A stretch of DNA of 64,000 nt, taken from positions 399,520 through 463,519 of the forward strand of contig JACKHN010000003.1 in the NCBI GenBank assembly GCA_020638975.1, given 5' to 3'. A program made the translations under genes and the position numbers. The stretch is from Planctomycetaceae bacterium. Lineage in GTDB: Bacteria; Planctomycetota; Planctomycetia; Pirellulales; Pirellulaceae. Under the pieces are notes generated by a model that did no database searches, was not told the origin of the DNA, and was given only the letters and a program-made list of their open reading frames with translations. Within the stretch, counting starts at the first letter, position 1; each line of letters begins with the position of its first letter. This document shows, piece after piece, positions 1-9,019 of the stretch.

Positions 1-516
1 CTCGACAACCCAATGTCGGTAACGCCAAGCATGGGGACGAGGCTGATCAAGGTCATAGCCGTGGCTATCGGCGTAACGAGCTTGATCGAGCCAATGCCGT
101 CCCCAGCGTTCGCCATAGTGTGGCGAGTCCAGGAGTTGATCAACCAATGTTTCGTAGGCCTGCGGATCAAGATCTGCGACAAAGGCCGCGACATCTTCCG
201 GCTGCGGAGGCAAGCCCAACAAGTCGAGATACAAGCGGCGAATGAGCGTACGTCGATCGGCTGGTGGCGATGGGGCGATTCCTTCTTGCTCCAATCGCTC
301 CAGCACAAAGCGGTCAATGTCGTTGTTGATCCACGCTTCCAAATCTACTTGTGGCGGCTGTACTGGTTGGATCGGCTGAAATGCCCAGTGCTTGGATTGT
401 TTCTGGACTGATTCTATGTGATTGAGTGTTTCGCTCGACGGCGTCTCGGCGTATGACGACGCTGCGCACAATCCGACACCAAACACTAGGAGGCCGACGT
501 AAATCGAGCGTTCCAC
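1..516 (-). CDS. PSD1/DUF1549 domain protein, 5' part only (runs off left edge)
   Basis: The minus strand from a GTG at 516 reads without a stop to the window edge, giving about 172 residues. An AAGGA ribosome site lies 7 nt upstream of the GTG. The product begins with a hydrophobic signal segment (IYVGLLVFGVGLCAASSYA). It continues with the DUF1549 signature: WINNDIDRFVLERLE near residue 60, DRRTLIRRLYLDLLGLPP near 85, and HYGERWGRHWLDQARYADS near 135. These match planctomycete PSD1-type secreted proteins such as the complete one at 34970-37441. Unlike that protein, this one shows no CxxCH heme motif between the signal peptide and DUF1549. Such genes usually sit just upstream of a DUF1501 gene, expected here beyond the left edge. 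Family assignment is firm; the biological substrate is unknown. Confidence 0.85.
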   Translation of the reverse strand, partial: MERSIYVGLLVFGVGLCAASSYAETPSSETLNHIESVQKQSKHWAFQPIQPVQPPQVDLEAWINNDIDRFVLERLEQEGIAPSPPADRRTLIRRLYLDLLGLPPQPEDVAAFVADLDPQAYETLVDQLLDSPHYGERWGRHWLDQARYADSHGYDLDQPRPHAWRYRHWVVE

Positions 517-868
517 AGGAAGATCCTTGTTGGCGGGTGAGTTTGGGGCGGGACGAGCGTGCCTGACACAAAGGACTCGGGCAAGTCGCTGGAAAAACAT
601 TGCTCACATTTACGAACGAGTCAATTCTGCAACGTTCCCTTCTGAATGTTGCCGGAAAGCAACCAATCGTTTCCCCGCGAATACAGCTGCCCCACAAATC
701 CGCGAGCAAGTTCTTTGCCTCTTAGCAATTCATGTCCCATCTTTCCCTTATGTAGGAATGCGCTTGGTCGAAGCGAACCGCTAGGGTTTTTCACCGAACG
801 CTTAGCCAATGACGTTTGCCTGAGTGCCCTATCTGCCCACCTCACCACCGACAGGAGTCTGACGAACT
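517..868. other. Divergent intergenic region
   Basis: These 352 bases separate the minus-strand PSD1 gene from the plus-strand TadG/VWA gene, so both promoters should lie here. No convincing sigma-70 boxes, hairpin or coding frame with recognisable protein was seen. The short open frames present have no family signature and look like chance. Confidence 0.5.
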
Positions 869-3439
869 ATGTCAGCCACTGCCCGAAAACCGTTCATCAT
901 GCCAAGAAAATCCTTCAAGCGTCCCGGCGCGATTGCATTACTCACCGCAGTCGTCATGGTTGTCTTGCTAGTCTGTGTGGCGATCGCGATCGACGTGGGG
1001 GCGATCGTTCTCGTCAAGACGCAACTGCAAAGCGCCTCGGATTCCGCGGCGCTTGCCTCGGCGACACGACTTGGCTATGGTCAGGCCGCGATCATTGCTG
1101 AAGCGCAAACTTATGCGGGCTTGAATAAGCAACTGGGCGGCGCAAGCGCAGAAATCAACGCCAACGAAGTGGAGATCGGAGTTTGGAACCGTGCCGCGCG
1201 AACGTTTACGCCTGCGCCAAGCGGTAATTCCGTGCGAGTGACGACGCGTGGGACGAATCACGGCTATTTCTTCGCGAAAATGTTTGCGAACGATTCATTT
1301 TCTTCGGCTGCGACCGCGATCGCTTCGGCAGTACCTCGCGATTTGATTTTCGTCGTCGACCTGTCCGGTTCAATGAACAGCGACACCGAACCTGCTTGGT
1401 CGCCGGAAGCGATCAATGCACAAAGCGGCGTCCCGTTTGGTACCGGCGAAGCGCTGCTGAACACGCTCTACACAGATCTCTACGGCACAGTGCCTGGCAA
1501 CGACTTTGATCTAGCAGACTTCGTCACGAGCAGCGGCTTCGCGCTTTCAGCTCCCGAGTATGCGTATGCGGTTCTCACGATGGACGAAGGGCCTCTTTCG
1601 ACGCATCCGAATAGCAATTACAAAATTCTGCCTGGCGATGGCGAAGCGACTCGTAAGACGAAAGCTTACGCCTGGCTTCGCGAGCAGGTGATCGGCACGC
1701 AGATGAGTGCGGCCAACCCACCCACGTCACAGGTCGCCTACTGGAATCACTACCTTGACTATGTGATTCGTCCCGTTCAGCACAGCGTGGCGCCGCCCGA
1801 TCCACCGCCAGCGATGCCTTCCGAACCTCAACCTCCCAGCCCTCCGAATTATGGTCCTTGTTGGGTGCCCCCACCGCATCACTCGCATCACGTACCGACA
1901 CACGTACCGTCGGGACATGTTCCGCCTCATGTGCCTTTACATGTTCCGTCACATGTGCCATCACACGTGCCTTCGCACGTTCCAGCACATCACGTTCCCG
2001 CACATGTCCCCGCACACGTGCCCGCACATCACACTCCGTTTGGAGGCGGTGGCCCGACGTCGGCTGTGCCAAAGAAGGTGGAGTGGTACGCAGCTCGACA
2101 AACGAATTCGTTAAACCAGGAAGCTACGGAATCGTCACTTCGATCATCCGACGACCTTGTGGCGGTATCGACAACTGCCTTGCAGAGCGCCGCAATCGCC
2201 GGACTGGCGGTCGGAACCAGTGGCGGGTACTACGACCCGACCTGTGTTGCACAGGTCGATGCGGCTTATAACACAGCCTACGCCAACTATCAGGCCGCTT
2301 GGAATCATTGGAACTCGGTCTTAATTCCTCAATGGCAGGCGGCGCTGCAGGTGTACTACAACGTTTACCTGCCGGCTTACCTTGCGGAAGCCAAGAAGAA
2401 GGGATCGCCACCTTATAACCGTGGCCAGATCCCGCCAAATCCTCCCTTAAACGAATATGGCATGGTCGATCGAATCGCGAACATCGGATTCAACTCGTAC
2501 CAATTCAACAATCCGAACTCGGATCTTACGAGTCTTCCCGCGTCGGTGCCCGCCGCCCACGTCAATAAGATTGGCTATAAAACCTATACCCAGTTTCAGG
2601 CTGACTTTGGCCGCAACTTTATTCCTGGCACGACACAGGGATTAACTGCCCTTTGTCCACTCTCGGCCCAAAGCGCGTATTGTCCTTACCATTCGGAAGC
2701 GGTGGGTGATTCGGACACCGGCTATGAATCCTTTTCATTTCCGCCTCGCGAGCAGCCCATTCATGCAGCGCGACGATCACTCATTCGAGCCATCAAAGTT
2801 CTGAAGAAGTGGAATAATGGAGTGCCCGCTGACGTCGCAGACAAGGTCGCCGTCGTCGGCTTTGATGGCGACTACCCTGGACTTGGAATGACGCCACAGT
2901 TGTTGCAGGGACTGACGGCCAGCTACAACACGGCGATGAACTCATGTACGACGATGCAGCCGACTGGAGATAAGCTGGCAACGACCGCATTGGAGGCTGG
3001 CATGATCATGGCTTACTCGCACATGCAGTCCAACGGTCGACAGTTTACGGACAAGGTTATCATTGTCCTTACAGACGGATTCCCAAACCTCGTCCAATCT
3101 TCGTTTGGGACAATCGATTCGTACGTCAGCAGTGTCTCGGGACCAGATGCGGCCCAGTTCTACTCCAGTGACCCGCTCAGCTGGTCCAATAGCAAATACT
3201 GGTTTAATGGTCCGTTGATGCAAACACGAAAGATGCATGCCGACAAGTATGACGTGTTTGCAGTTGGACTTGGCTTCGGAGCAGATAGTAACTATCTCAA
3301 TCGAATGGCCAACCTCGGCGGCACAGCCGGCTTTGGACAAGGCTTGCAGGCTGGGGGCGATCCGACTCAGTATGAAGACAACCTGACGCAGATCTTCAAG
3401 GATATTATTTTTCAGCCCACGGTGCGGTTGGTTGATTGA
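869..3439 (+). CDS. TadG/TadE-like pilus-assembly protein with von Willebrand A domain and His-Val-Pro repeat
   Basis: The 856-residue product has a basic N-terminus and one membrane segment (residues 22-44). The stretch LVKTQLQSASDSAALASAT that follows is the hallmark of TadG/Flp pilus-assembly proteins. The rest should face the periplasm or outside. A von Willebrand A metal site starts at DLSGS (residues 164-168). The later strands VAVVGF and VIIVLTDG come only near residues 665 and 735, so several hundred residues are inserted in the domain. Within the insert lies a Pro-rich then His-Val-Pro repeat tract (residues 335-390). The start at 869 has GGAG 11 nt upstream; an in-frame ATG at 899 is the alternative. 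Function is probably surface adhesion or appendage assembly; the partner genes of a tad locus are not in the window. Confidence 0.85.
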   Translation: MSATARKPFIMPRKSFKRPGAIALLTAVVMVVLLVCVAIAIDVGAIVLVKTQLQSASDSAALASATRLGYGQAAIIAEAQTYAGLNKQLGGASAEINANEVEIGVWNRAARTFTPAPSGNSVRVTTRGTNHGYFFAKMFANDSFSSAATAIASAVPRDLIFVVDLSGSMNSDTEPAWSPEAINAQSGVPFGTGEALLNTLYTDLYGTVPGNDFDLADFVTSSGFALSAPEYAYAVLTMDEGPLSTHPNSNYKILPGDGEATRKTKAYAWLREQVIGTQMSAANPPTSQVAYWNHYLDYVIRPVQHSVAPPDPPPAMPSEPQPPSPPNYGPCWVPPPHHSHHVPTHVPSGHVPPHVPLHVPSHVPSHVPSHVPAHHVPAHVPAHVPAHHTPFGGGGPTSAVPKKVEWYAARQTNSLNQEATESSLRSSDDLVAVSTTALQSAAIAGLAVGTSGGYYDPTCVAQVDAAYNTAYANYQAAWNHWNSVLIPQWQAALQVYYNVYLPAYLAEAKKKGSPPYNRGQIPPNPPLNEYGMVDRIANIGFNSYQFNNPNSDLTSLPASVPAAHVNKIGYKTYTQFQADFGRNFIPGTTQGLTALCPLSAQSAYCPYHSEAVGDSDTGYESFSFPPREQPIHAARRSLIRAIKVLKKWNNGVPADVADKVAVVGFDGDYPGLGMTPQLLQGLTASYNTAMNSCTTMQPTGDKLATTALEAGMIMAYSHMQSNGRQFTDKVIIVLTDGFPNLVQSSFGTIDSYVSSVSGPDAAQFYSSDPLSWSNSKYWFNGPLMQTRKMHADKYDVFAVGLGFGADSNYLNRMANLGGTAGFGQGLQAGGDPTQYEDNLTQIFKDIIFQPTVRLVD
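1872..2036 (+). repeat. In-gene tandem repeat encoding His-Val-Pro tract
   Basis: The segment encodes about ten copies of HVPxHVP-type units (HVPSHVPSHVPSHVPAHHVP and similar) from 9- to 12-base repeats of the form CAyGTnCCn. Synonymous third-base differences between units suggest protein-level selection rather than very recent slippage. It lies between the first and later strands of the VWA domain of the host gene. Confidence 0.85.
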
Positions 3440-3556
3440 CGCGCATCGCGGGACAGCACTCCGAATAATCCGTAGAGCCGCCAACACGTGAAAGTCTCCA
3501 CGCTTGATTGAGTCGATTTGAGGCGTTAGGAACAGAGACGCGACTGTGCTTGGCCG

Positions 3557-4564
3557 ATGAGTAGGGATATGCAACATCACACTGAACACAATCACTTTCC
3601 ACGAACGCCCCTCAAAATATTGGCGATCGTCGCAATGGCGATCATGCTAGGTGGTCGCGAAGTAAACGCCGAAAATCCTGGATCGTCGAGTCTCGAGACA
3701 TCCGACAACGACACACGCCAAAGCGAGGCCTCCAACGCTGTGCGCGCGGTCGAAGCACACGCATTCGCGGGCGAGAAACCTGGTGATGTGCGCGAGGACA
3801 ACGAACTGAATCTCAAGTTGGTGTGGTGCCCGCCTGGCACCTTCATAATGGGAAGCCAGCCCGGTGAGGACGAATACCGAACGAACGAGCATCGGGTGCA
3901 AGTGACCTTGTCACGCGGCTTCTGGATTGGCAAGTACGAAGTTGTGCAGGAGGAGTGGGACCAACTCATGGAGTCGAACCCCAGCGAGTTCTCTCCTACA
4001 GGACAAGCAAAGTACAAGATCTTCGGCAAGTCGACGTCGCGTTTCCCCGTTGAGAGCCTGCTCGTCGAAGAAGCAGAAGCGTTTTGTAATCGCCTGACCG
4101 AACGGGAGAGATCGGCAGGACGGCTTCCGACCAACTGTTGCTACACGTTGCCGACCGAGGCCCAGTGGGAATACGCATGTCGTGCTGGAACAACGACGGC
4201 GACCGCGTTCGGCGATCAGTTAAGCAGCGCCGACGCGAACTTCAAAGGCTTCGTTCCGTACAATGGTGCGAAGCGAGGTCCGTTCCTTTTCCGAACAACG
4301 AACGTCGGATCCTATCGCGGCAACGCGTGGGGGATTCACGACATGCACGGGAACGTCTGGGAGTACTGCGCCGGATGGTACACCGACGTCGCTCCCGGCG
4401 GAACCGATCCTGAAGCGACAACCAGCGGCACATATCGCATCGGTAAAGGCGGAAGCTGGTTCCACGATGGCCGCTACTCTCGATCGGCATTTCGGTATTG
4501 GATCGAGCCGGATATGAGGCAAGGAACGGTTGGCTTCCGCGTCGCCCTGACAGAAATAGAATAA
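3557..4564 (+). CDS. Secreted formylglycine-generating-enzyme-like (FGE-sulfatase fold) protein lacking catalytic cysteines
   Basis: The 335-residue product has an N-terminal signal peptide (PLKILAIVAMAIMLGG, about residues 18-33) and then a complete FGE/SUMF1-type domain. The domain shows LVWCPPGTFIMGS near residue 90, GFWIGKYEVVQEEWD near 120, LPTEAQWEYACRAGT near 200 and MHGNVWEYCAGWY near 260. In true formylglycine-generating enzymes a late Gly-Gly-Ser-rich segment carries two copper-binding cysteines. Here that segment (residues 297-314, GGSWFHDGRYSRSAFRYW) has none. It is therefore probably not a sulfatase-activating enzyme but one of the many FGE-fold proteins of unknown role. The start could also be the ATG at 3569. 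The two sulfatase genes in this window are pseudogenes. Confidence 0.85.
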   Translation: MSRDMQHHTEHNHFPRTPLKILAIVAMAIMLGGREVNAENPGSSSLETSDNDTRQSEASNAVRAVEAHAFAGEKPGDVREDNELNLKLVWCPPGTFIMGSQPGEDEYRTNEHRVQVTLSRGFWIGKYEVVQEEWDQLMESNPSEFSPTGQAKYKIFGKSTSRFPVESLLVEEAEAFCNRLTERERSAGRLPTNCCYTLPTEAQWEYACRAGTTTATAFGDQLSSADANFKGFVPYNGAKRGPFLFRTTNVGSYRGNAWGIHDMHGNVWEYCAGWYTDVAPGGTDPEATTSGTYRIGKGGSWFHDGRYSRSAFRYWIEPDMRQGTVGFRVALTEIE

Positions 4565-4797
4565 GGGCCTTGATCGAAACCGCCCTAAGTCTTTTCGAAA
4601 CGTGCGAGATGTGTGGAGCGTTCTGCCCTTGATGCTGAGCTGGAACGAGCAGCGTTCGCAAAGTTCATCGACGATAGTTGGTATCAGCGCAGGAACTTGC
4701 CATGCAGTTTCTCAAAGTGCGGGGGGACCGTGGAACTCACGCTCGAGCGTCGGCTGACACAAACCACCGTATCCGCAGGTTCAATGGCGAATCCCGA

Positions 4798-5345
4798 ATG
4801 ATCAATCTCATTCATCAAAGGATGCTATGCCTGGCTGCCGTTCTCGTTTTCGCGTCGCCTCTCGCGGCCAGCGACCTGCAAAGCAGTGCCCCGATTTCAA
4901 TTGCAAACGGTGAGATGGTCGTCTGTTGAACATCCGCAATAACAGACGCCACAGATCGTCGCGATCGGACATATCTAGAAACCTGCCGTTTTCGACCGCG
5001 ATGTATACGCTGCCAAAGACACTCAGCATGATATCCTCTTCGTCCGAGACGGCTCGGTTTTGCCTATACAAGCGGGCGAGAACTGCACGTACGAGACGGT
5101 CGAAGTAGTGCTACCTAATCCGATTCGCGGCGGTCGAGTCGCCGGCCTTCACCAACTCAATCCAATGGCTGACGTTCGTGCTTTTCGACATGTGGAAAGC
5201 CGACAAATGCAAGTTGGACGGGGAACAGAGTTCTCGCACTCCGTGATACCACTTCCAGCTTGGGCGTCGAACTTGGATGCTACCCGGTCGGATGGAGTTG
5301 GCAAAGAGTGTTCGCAGCGAAGAAGGCGACCGTCAATCGGTCACC
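4798..5345 (+). pseudogene. Decayed gene for a secreted protein, family not recognised
   Basis: An ATG at 4798 opens a typical signal peptide (MLCLAAVLVFASPLAAS), but the frame stops at 4929. A second frame, after two in-frame stops, reads VYAAKDTQHDILFVRDGSVL, PIQAGENCTYETVEVVLPNP and EFSHSVIPLPAWA. A third frame then continues with VELGCYPVGWSWQRVFAAKK. The order and protein-like composition suggest one original gene broken by at least two frameshifts and stops. The FVRDGSVLP phrase faintly recalls the C-terminal part of some glycoside hydrolases, but that is too weak for a name. It converges on the NlpC/P60-like gene ending at 5333. Alternative: unrelated chance frames in an intergenic region. 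Confidence 0.4.
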
Positions 5346-6664
5346 TGGATGTCGCCGCTTTTCTTTAGACGACCGTAACGGTTCTCGCCGATCAGCCAGA
5401 CCTGCATCTTGTCGGCGTTCTGAATCACGCTGGCGGGAATGGTCACCTTGCCTGCCTGACGGTCTTCTTTGGTGATGAACACGTTGTGCTCGTCCGAACC
5501 GTCGGCTGAGTTCTTGAAGTAAACGATGATCGGTTTCATGTTGTCAGACTTGAGTTCGATGTCCCAGGACGTGCCTCGCGAAATATTCGCGTTCGGAACG
5601 CTGAAGTCGACTTCACTGACGGCAAACTCGCAAGCTTGACTCAACGATCCATCCTGCATCACGCAATGAGCAGTGTAATCGCCGCAAGTAACGAACGAAC
5701 GTTCCACCACGCCCTTTCCAACAAGCTTGATTTCTTCAATGATTTCGCCGTCCCGCTTGATCACTAGCGACAGAATCCCCCGGTCGTCACGGTCCATGAT
5801 ATTGATCTTCACGGGTTGTCCCTTGTGGTAGGGAACCCAGTCGCCGCGATCGAGCAACAGGACACGATTGATCTGTGGAGTTGCCGAGTCGTCTTCATAG
5901 TTCGGGAACAAAAACGACTCCGCCTTGTTGCCCCCGCGCCAGGCATCCAGATCGGTAATGCGATACAACTCGCGATTTCTGGCAGATAAGTGCGCGTCAA
6001 AATCACTCGCGCTGCGCAGAGTGTTACTCGTGGTTTGCGGTCGACTTTCTTCGATCCGGACATGGGTCACTTGGCCATCCCCGCTCCGGACAACTTCCGT
6101 CACCAGTTCCACGTGCGAGCCACCGTTCTTCTTGGCTGGCGGCGTATAGATGATATCGCCGGGCTGCGCAGCTTGCGCCGACTGTGGCTCGACGATGGTG
6201 ATGCCTTCGCGAAACTGGGGTCCATGAACCTTGCTGACGTACCAGATGCCGCACTGCAAGGCGTAGCTGGTATAAGACGAGCAGACTTTGCCGTAGTAGC
6301 ACTCGGCGTTGCTCACCTTACCATAAAGATTCTCGGTATAGAGAACGCTCTTAGGGTTCTCGACTGCCGCGAGGAAAGTCTTCAAGAAGATATCGAAGCC
6401 GATATATCGACCGACGTGCTTGACACTCGAGTAGGGAACACCGGTGTATTCCTGCCCGGCTGTAAAATGCCCTCCCCGCTTCGGCATGCCGTCAGTCACC
6501 GGAGTCCAGTTCACTCGCGACATGATGCGGGCGTACTCGACCGACTTCTGTTGCCAAGTGAGGGAACCGCCGGTGTTTGGCTCGTCGCATCTACCGGGTG
6601 CCGCATTGGCAATTACGAAAAGACAGAAGAATCCGGCCAATAAAGTTCCTGCGAAGGTTCTCAT
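5333..6664 (-). CDS. Secreted NlpC/P60-like (CHAP-type) cysteine peptidase/amidase family protein
   Basis: The 443-residue product has a signal peptide (residues 1-26, ending ANAAPGRC). A papain-like NlpC/P60 or CHAP-type region follows. The candidate nucleophile is Cys128 in YYGKVCSSYTSYALQ, the family turn is PGDIIYTPP (residues 168-176), and the candidate histidine is His184 in GGSHVELVTEV. About 220 residues of probable beta-sandwich modules follow with no enzyme signature. Enzymes of this fold cut peptide or amide bonds in cell-wall peptides. Planctomycetes have an unusual wall, so the natural substrate is uncertain. The ATG overlaps the stop of a small upstream frame (ATGA). Confidence 0.7.
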   Translation of the reverse strand: MRTFAGTLLAGFFCLFVIANAAPGRCDEPNTGGSLTWQQKSVEYARIMSRVNWTPVTDGMPKRGGHFTAGQEYTGVPYSSVKHVGRYIGFDIFLKTFLAAVENPKSVLYTENLYGKVSNAECYYGKVCSSYTSYALQCGIWYVSKVHGPQFREGITIVEPQSAQAAQPGDIIYTPPAKKNGGSHVELVTEVVRSGDGQVTHVRIEESRPQTTSNTLRSASDFDAHLSARNRELYRITDLDAWRGGNKAESFLFPNYEDDSATPQINRVLLLDRGDWVPYHKGQPVKINIMDRDDRGILSLVIKRDGEIIEEIKLVGKGVVERSFVTCGDYTAHCVMQDGSLSQACEFAVSEVDFSVPNANISRGTSWDIELKSDNMKPIIVYFKNSADGSDEHNVFITKEDRQAGKVTIPASVIQNADKMQVWLIGENRYGRLKKSGDIQVTD

Positions 6665-6939
6665 TGCTGCTTCGGCATACAGCCGCCGTAAGATTTAGGT
6701 GAGGCATCGGTACCGGTGAAGCCGCTTGGCGGTGCCAGCTCCGACATAACAAAAGACCGAAACGCGGTTTGACGTATTTCATCGTAAGCAAAAAAGTTAC
6801 TCGCTGAAACGCGTGGGAACCCATCCAATTGATCCAACCTCAGTGTCGCCATCCGCGAATTGCATTCGGCGTCCACGCCTGAATTAGGCGATCGGTCCGG
6901 ACACGCATCCACCGGCGATTCGAAGTGTAGTGCTCCCAT
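6661..6939 (-). CDS. Small hypothetical ORF overlapping the next gene by ATGA
   Basis: The frame encodes 92 residues with no recognised family and no signal peptide. Its TGA stop overlaps the ATG of the NlpC/P60-like gene in the ATGA arrangement often seen in coupled genes. Composition is neutral and it could equally be a remnant or a chance frame beside the sulfatase pseudogene. It is kept only because of the overlap. Confidence 0.25.
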   Translation of the reverse strand: MGALHFESPVDACPDRSPNSGVDAECNSRMATLRLDQLDGFPRVSASNFFAYDEIRQTAFRSFVMSELAPPSGFTGTDASPKSYGGCMPKQQ

Positions 6940-7034
6940 TCGCAGTTCGCAGAACTCCGCCCAAGAGCACGCAAGACAAGACGGAAGGCATTATAAACAC
7001 ACGGGCTATTCATACATTGCTACTCAGCCATCCG

Positions 7035-8080
7035 TCATTTCGGCTCTTGGTGAGAACCGGCAATGGCGCGGAGCCTCTGATTCTCGATGCCTATTTTCCA
7101 TTCGCACCGCGTGCTCTCTTCCCATCGCTGGCCCTTGCCACCGCGCAACGGCGAGTTGTCGCTGAAGCGGGGCCGAACCACGGTATCGTTGTCGGAGGTG
7201 AGGACGACCACGGTGTGATCGGCGAGCCCCCTGCGTTTCGATTCACGATAGCACACGCCCCACCGCCTCATCGACCGCCCCAACCATGGCCGCGAAAGTT
7301 GCATTCTTGTGACGTTGCCCTACTGCTGCGTTACAGCTAGGGATTGGGGTGAATGAAGTGAGCCGCTGGCCGTAAGGCCCCAGGCGCGCCCTGCATTCCT
7401 CGCCGCCCGACCGCTTGCGCGTCACGACTCACGAAATGGGCAAACCCTAAAATCAAGGTGTAACGCAGCCCTACGGGCCGTTTGCTATTTCGTTCGACGA
7501 AATCCGCGCGACCCCGGATCGGTGTATGGACCGCATGAATCGATAAGTACATGAAGAAGGTCTTGTCGGTGGTCTGTTCGAGTAGTGCGACCGCTTCGTT
7601 GGCTAGACGATCGGTCAGATAAAGGCCCTCGCGTTGCGACTCGGTCAGCAAACCATGCCACCCGTTCGCCAAACCTCTGTACGGATTAGCAGTAGCTCGG
7701 CGGCGCACCTCTCGCCACGCCGGCGATTTTCACGTCGAACCCATGATCTCCTGGGTACCGCCTGTCGGACCCAGATGCCATTTGCCGATGTGATACGTGG
7801 CATAGCCGTCGTCGTGGAGAGCTTCGACAAGCGTCGTATACTTGTGATTCAGACGCCGATTCCATTGCAGTGCGAGCAGTCTGGTGTCGGTCCGATTCTG
7901 CCCAGGGATACAATCCGTCCAGCCGAGGTTTTCGAACATGATGAAGGCCACGTTCGGGCGCCGGGGCGGTGCCGCGACAGCGACTCGATCTACGTCCATA
8001 AGGAGCAACGCCGCCGTTGAGGCTAGACCTAGGACAGCGGGGAGCATTTGGCAAAGGCGTACGACGTTCATGGGCAACAA
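7035..8080 (-). pseudogene. Arylsulfatase-type gene, broken by frameshifts, a deletion and a transposable-element insertion
   Basis: Reading the minus strand from 8080, the product starts with a signal peptide and the sulfatase opening RRPNVAFIMFENLGWTDC, then GYATYHIGKWHLGPTGGT. The C-x-P-S-R active-site segment expected between these is absent. After frame changes come HGFDVKIAGVARGAP, LANGWHGLLTESQREG, FFMYLSIHAVHTPIRGRADF, NATFAAMVGAVDEAVGRVL and DHTVVVLTSDND. All appear in the order found in intact S1 sulfatases, and the series ends with SPLRGGKGQRWEE. A 144-bp element with a 7-bp duplication lies between the HTPIRG and AAMVGA segments. The gene cannot make an active enzyme. Confidence 0.9.
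7324..7467. mobile_element. Non-autonomous small transposable element (MITE type 2) inserted in sulfatase gene
   Basis: The element is bracketed by the perfect direct repeat GCCCTAC at 7317-7323 and 7468-7474. The ends are related inverted repeats (TGCTGCGTTACA at left; the right end reads inward as TGCGTTACACC), each followed inward by an A/T stretch and TAGGG. It is too short to code for a transposase. Removing the element plus one copy of the 7-mer joins the sulfatase frame exactly (RPVG to VGQRHKNATF), which proves insertion. A diverged relative lies at 12787-12909. Confidence 0.85.
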
Positions 8081-8092
8081 CTCCTTCAGCCA

Positions 8093-9019
8093 TTATTCAT
8101 TTACTTTCACGGGAAGTAGTTCGTTCGTCCGGAGAAACTGCTGTGTATGAAGCATCGACGCGTTGAACAAATCGAGTTCGAAGATCAGGTAGCCGTGAGT
8201 GCCGTCGGAGTGCGAAACGAGTTCGCATTGGTTACCCGCTTCCAACATCTTCGCGTGAAACGCGACAACTCCAGCGTACGGCGTGACCGTATCGGTGGTG
8301 CCGTGGAAGAGGATCGTTGGAGGGAGGTCTGCACGGACGTGATGGACGGGCGAAATTTGTTGCCACGAGTCGCCAATCTTCTTTTGGCCGTATCCGTGCG
8401 GCGAAGTATCGATGACCGGGTAATACAATACCAGCGAGTTGGGAACCGAAGAAACGTTGACATCGTCTGAATCTTCGTTGACCTCGTGAAACAATGCGGT
8501 GCCCGCCGCCACATGTCCACCGGCCGAGCAACCAGCAACGACAATTTTGTCCGGATCGATTCCCAAGGGTTCCGCATGCTGACGCAGGTAACGAATCGCC
8601 GACCGACCGTCCTTTACGCAATCAAAGACCGTCACCCGAGAGTCCTTGCGTAGCAGCCGGTATTCCACGCTGATTGCGACCATGCCGAGATCTCGAAAAT
8701 AGTCGGCGAAGGGATACGTCCGACGCGGCGTTCCGCCTGTCCAGCCTCCACCATGAAAGATAACGAACGCACTTCGCCGATCACCGAGTCGGTGTCCAGC
8801 AGGCTCGAACACATGCAGCCGTAGATCCCGCTCGCCGATCCGCTTGTAGACGACCTTACGACTCGGCTCCATCTGCGCTGCGATAGGGTCAAGCGGTCGC
8901 TGCGGTTGTAGTTGTGCATTCGTTACGCGAACGGCGCAGGCGAGGCTGATAAAGATTCCCAAAGCCAGAACTAATCTCGACCGAACTGGTTGCGACTGAA
9001 TTGCAATCGTTTCACTCAT
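8093..9019 (-). CDS. Secreted alpha/beta hydrolase, acetyl-esterase/lipase (BD-FAE-like) family
   Basis: The 308-residue product has a signal peptide (about residues 14-35). It carries the esterase landmarks: oxyanion loop FHGGGW (89-93), nucleophile elbow GCSAGG with Ser165, candidate Asp243 in HGTTDTVTP, and His275 in SDGTHGY. Length and order fit carbohydrate-acetyl esterases of the BD-FAE/Aes group, which remove acyl groups from small or polymeric esters. Its ATG overlaps the stop of the upstream FAD-oxidoreductase gene by 4 nt, so the two are probably one operon and translationally coupled. The substrate is unknown. Confidence 0.88.
   Translation of the reverse strand: MSETIAIQSQPVRSRLVLALGIFISLACAVRVTNAQLQPQRPLDPIAAQMEPSRKVVYKRIGERDLRLHVFEPAGHRLGDRRSAFVIFHGGGWTGGTPRRTYPFADYFRDLGMVAISVEYRLLRKDSRVTVFDCVKDGRSAIRYLRQHAEPLGIDPDKIVVAGCSAGGHVAAGTALFHEVNEDSDDVNVSSVPNSLVLYYPVIDTSPHGYGQKKIGDSWQQISPVHHVRADLPPTILFHGTTDTVTPYAGVVAFHAKMLEAGNQCELVSHSDGTHGYLIFELDLFNASMLHTQQFLRTNELLPVKVNE

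Noticed and set aside
1872..2036. Repetitive DNA that could be a CRISPR or satellite
   Set aside because: The repeats stay in frame with a long gene and encode a regular His-Val-Pro tract.
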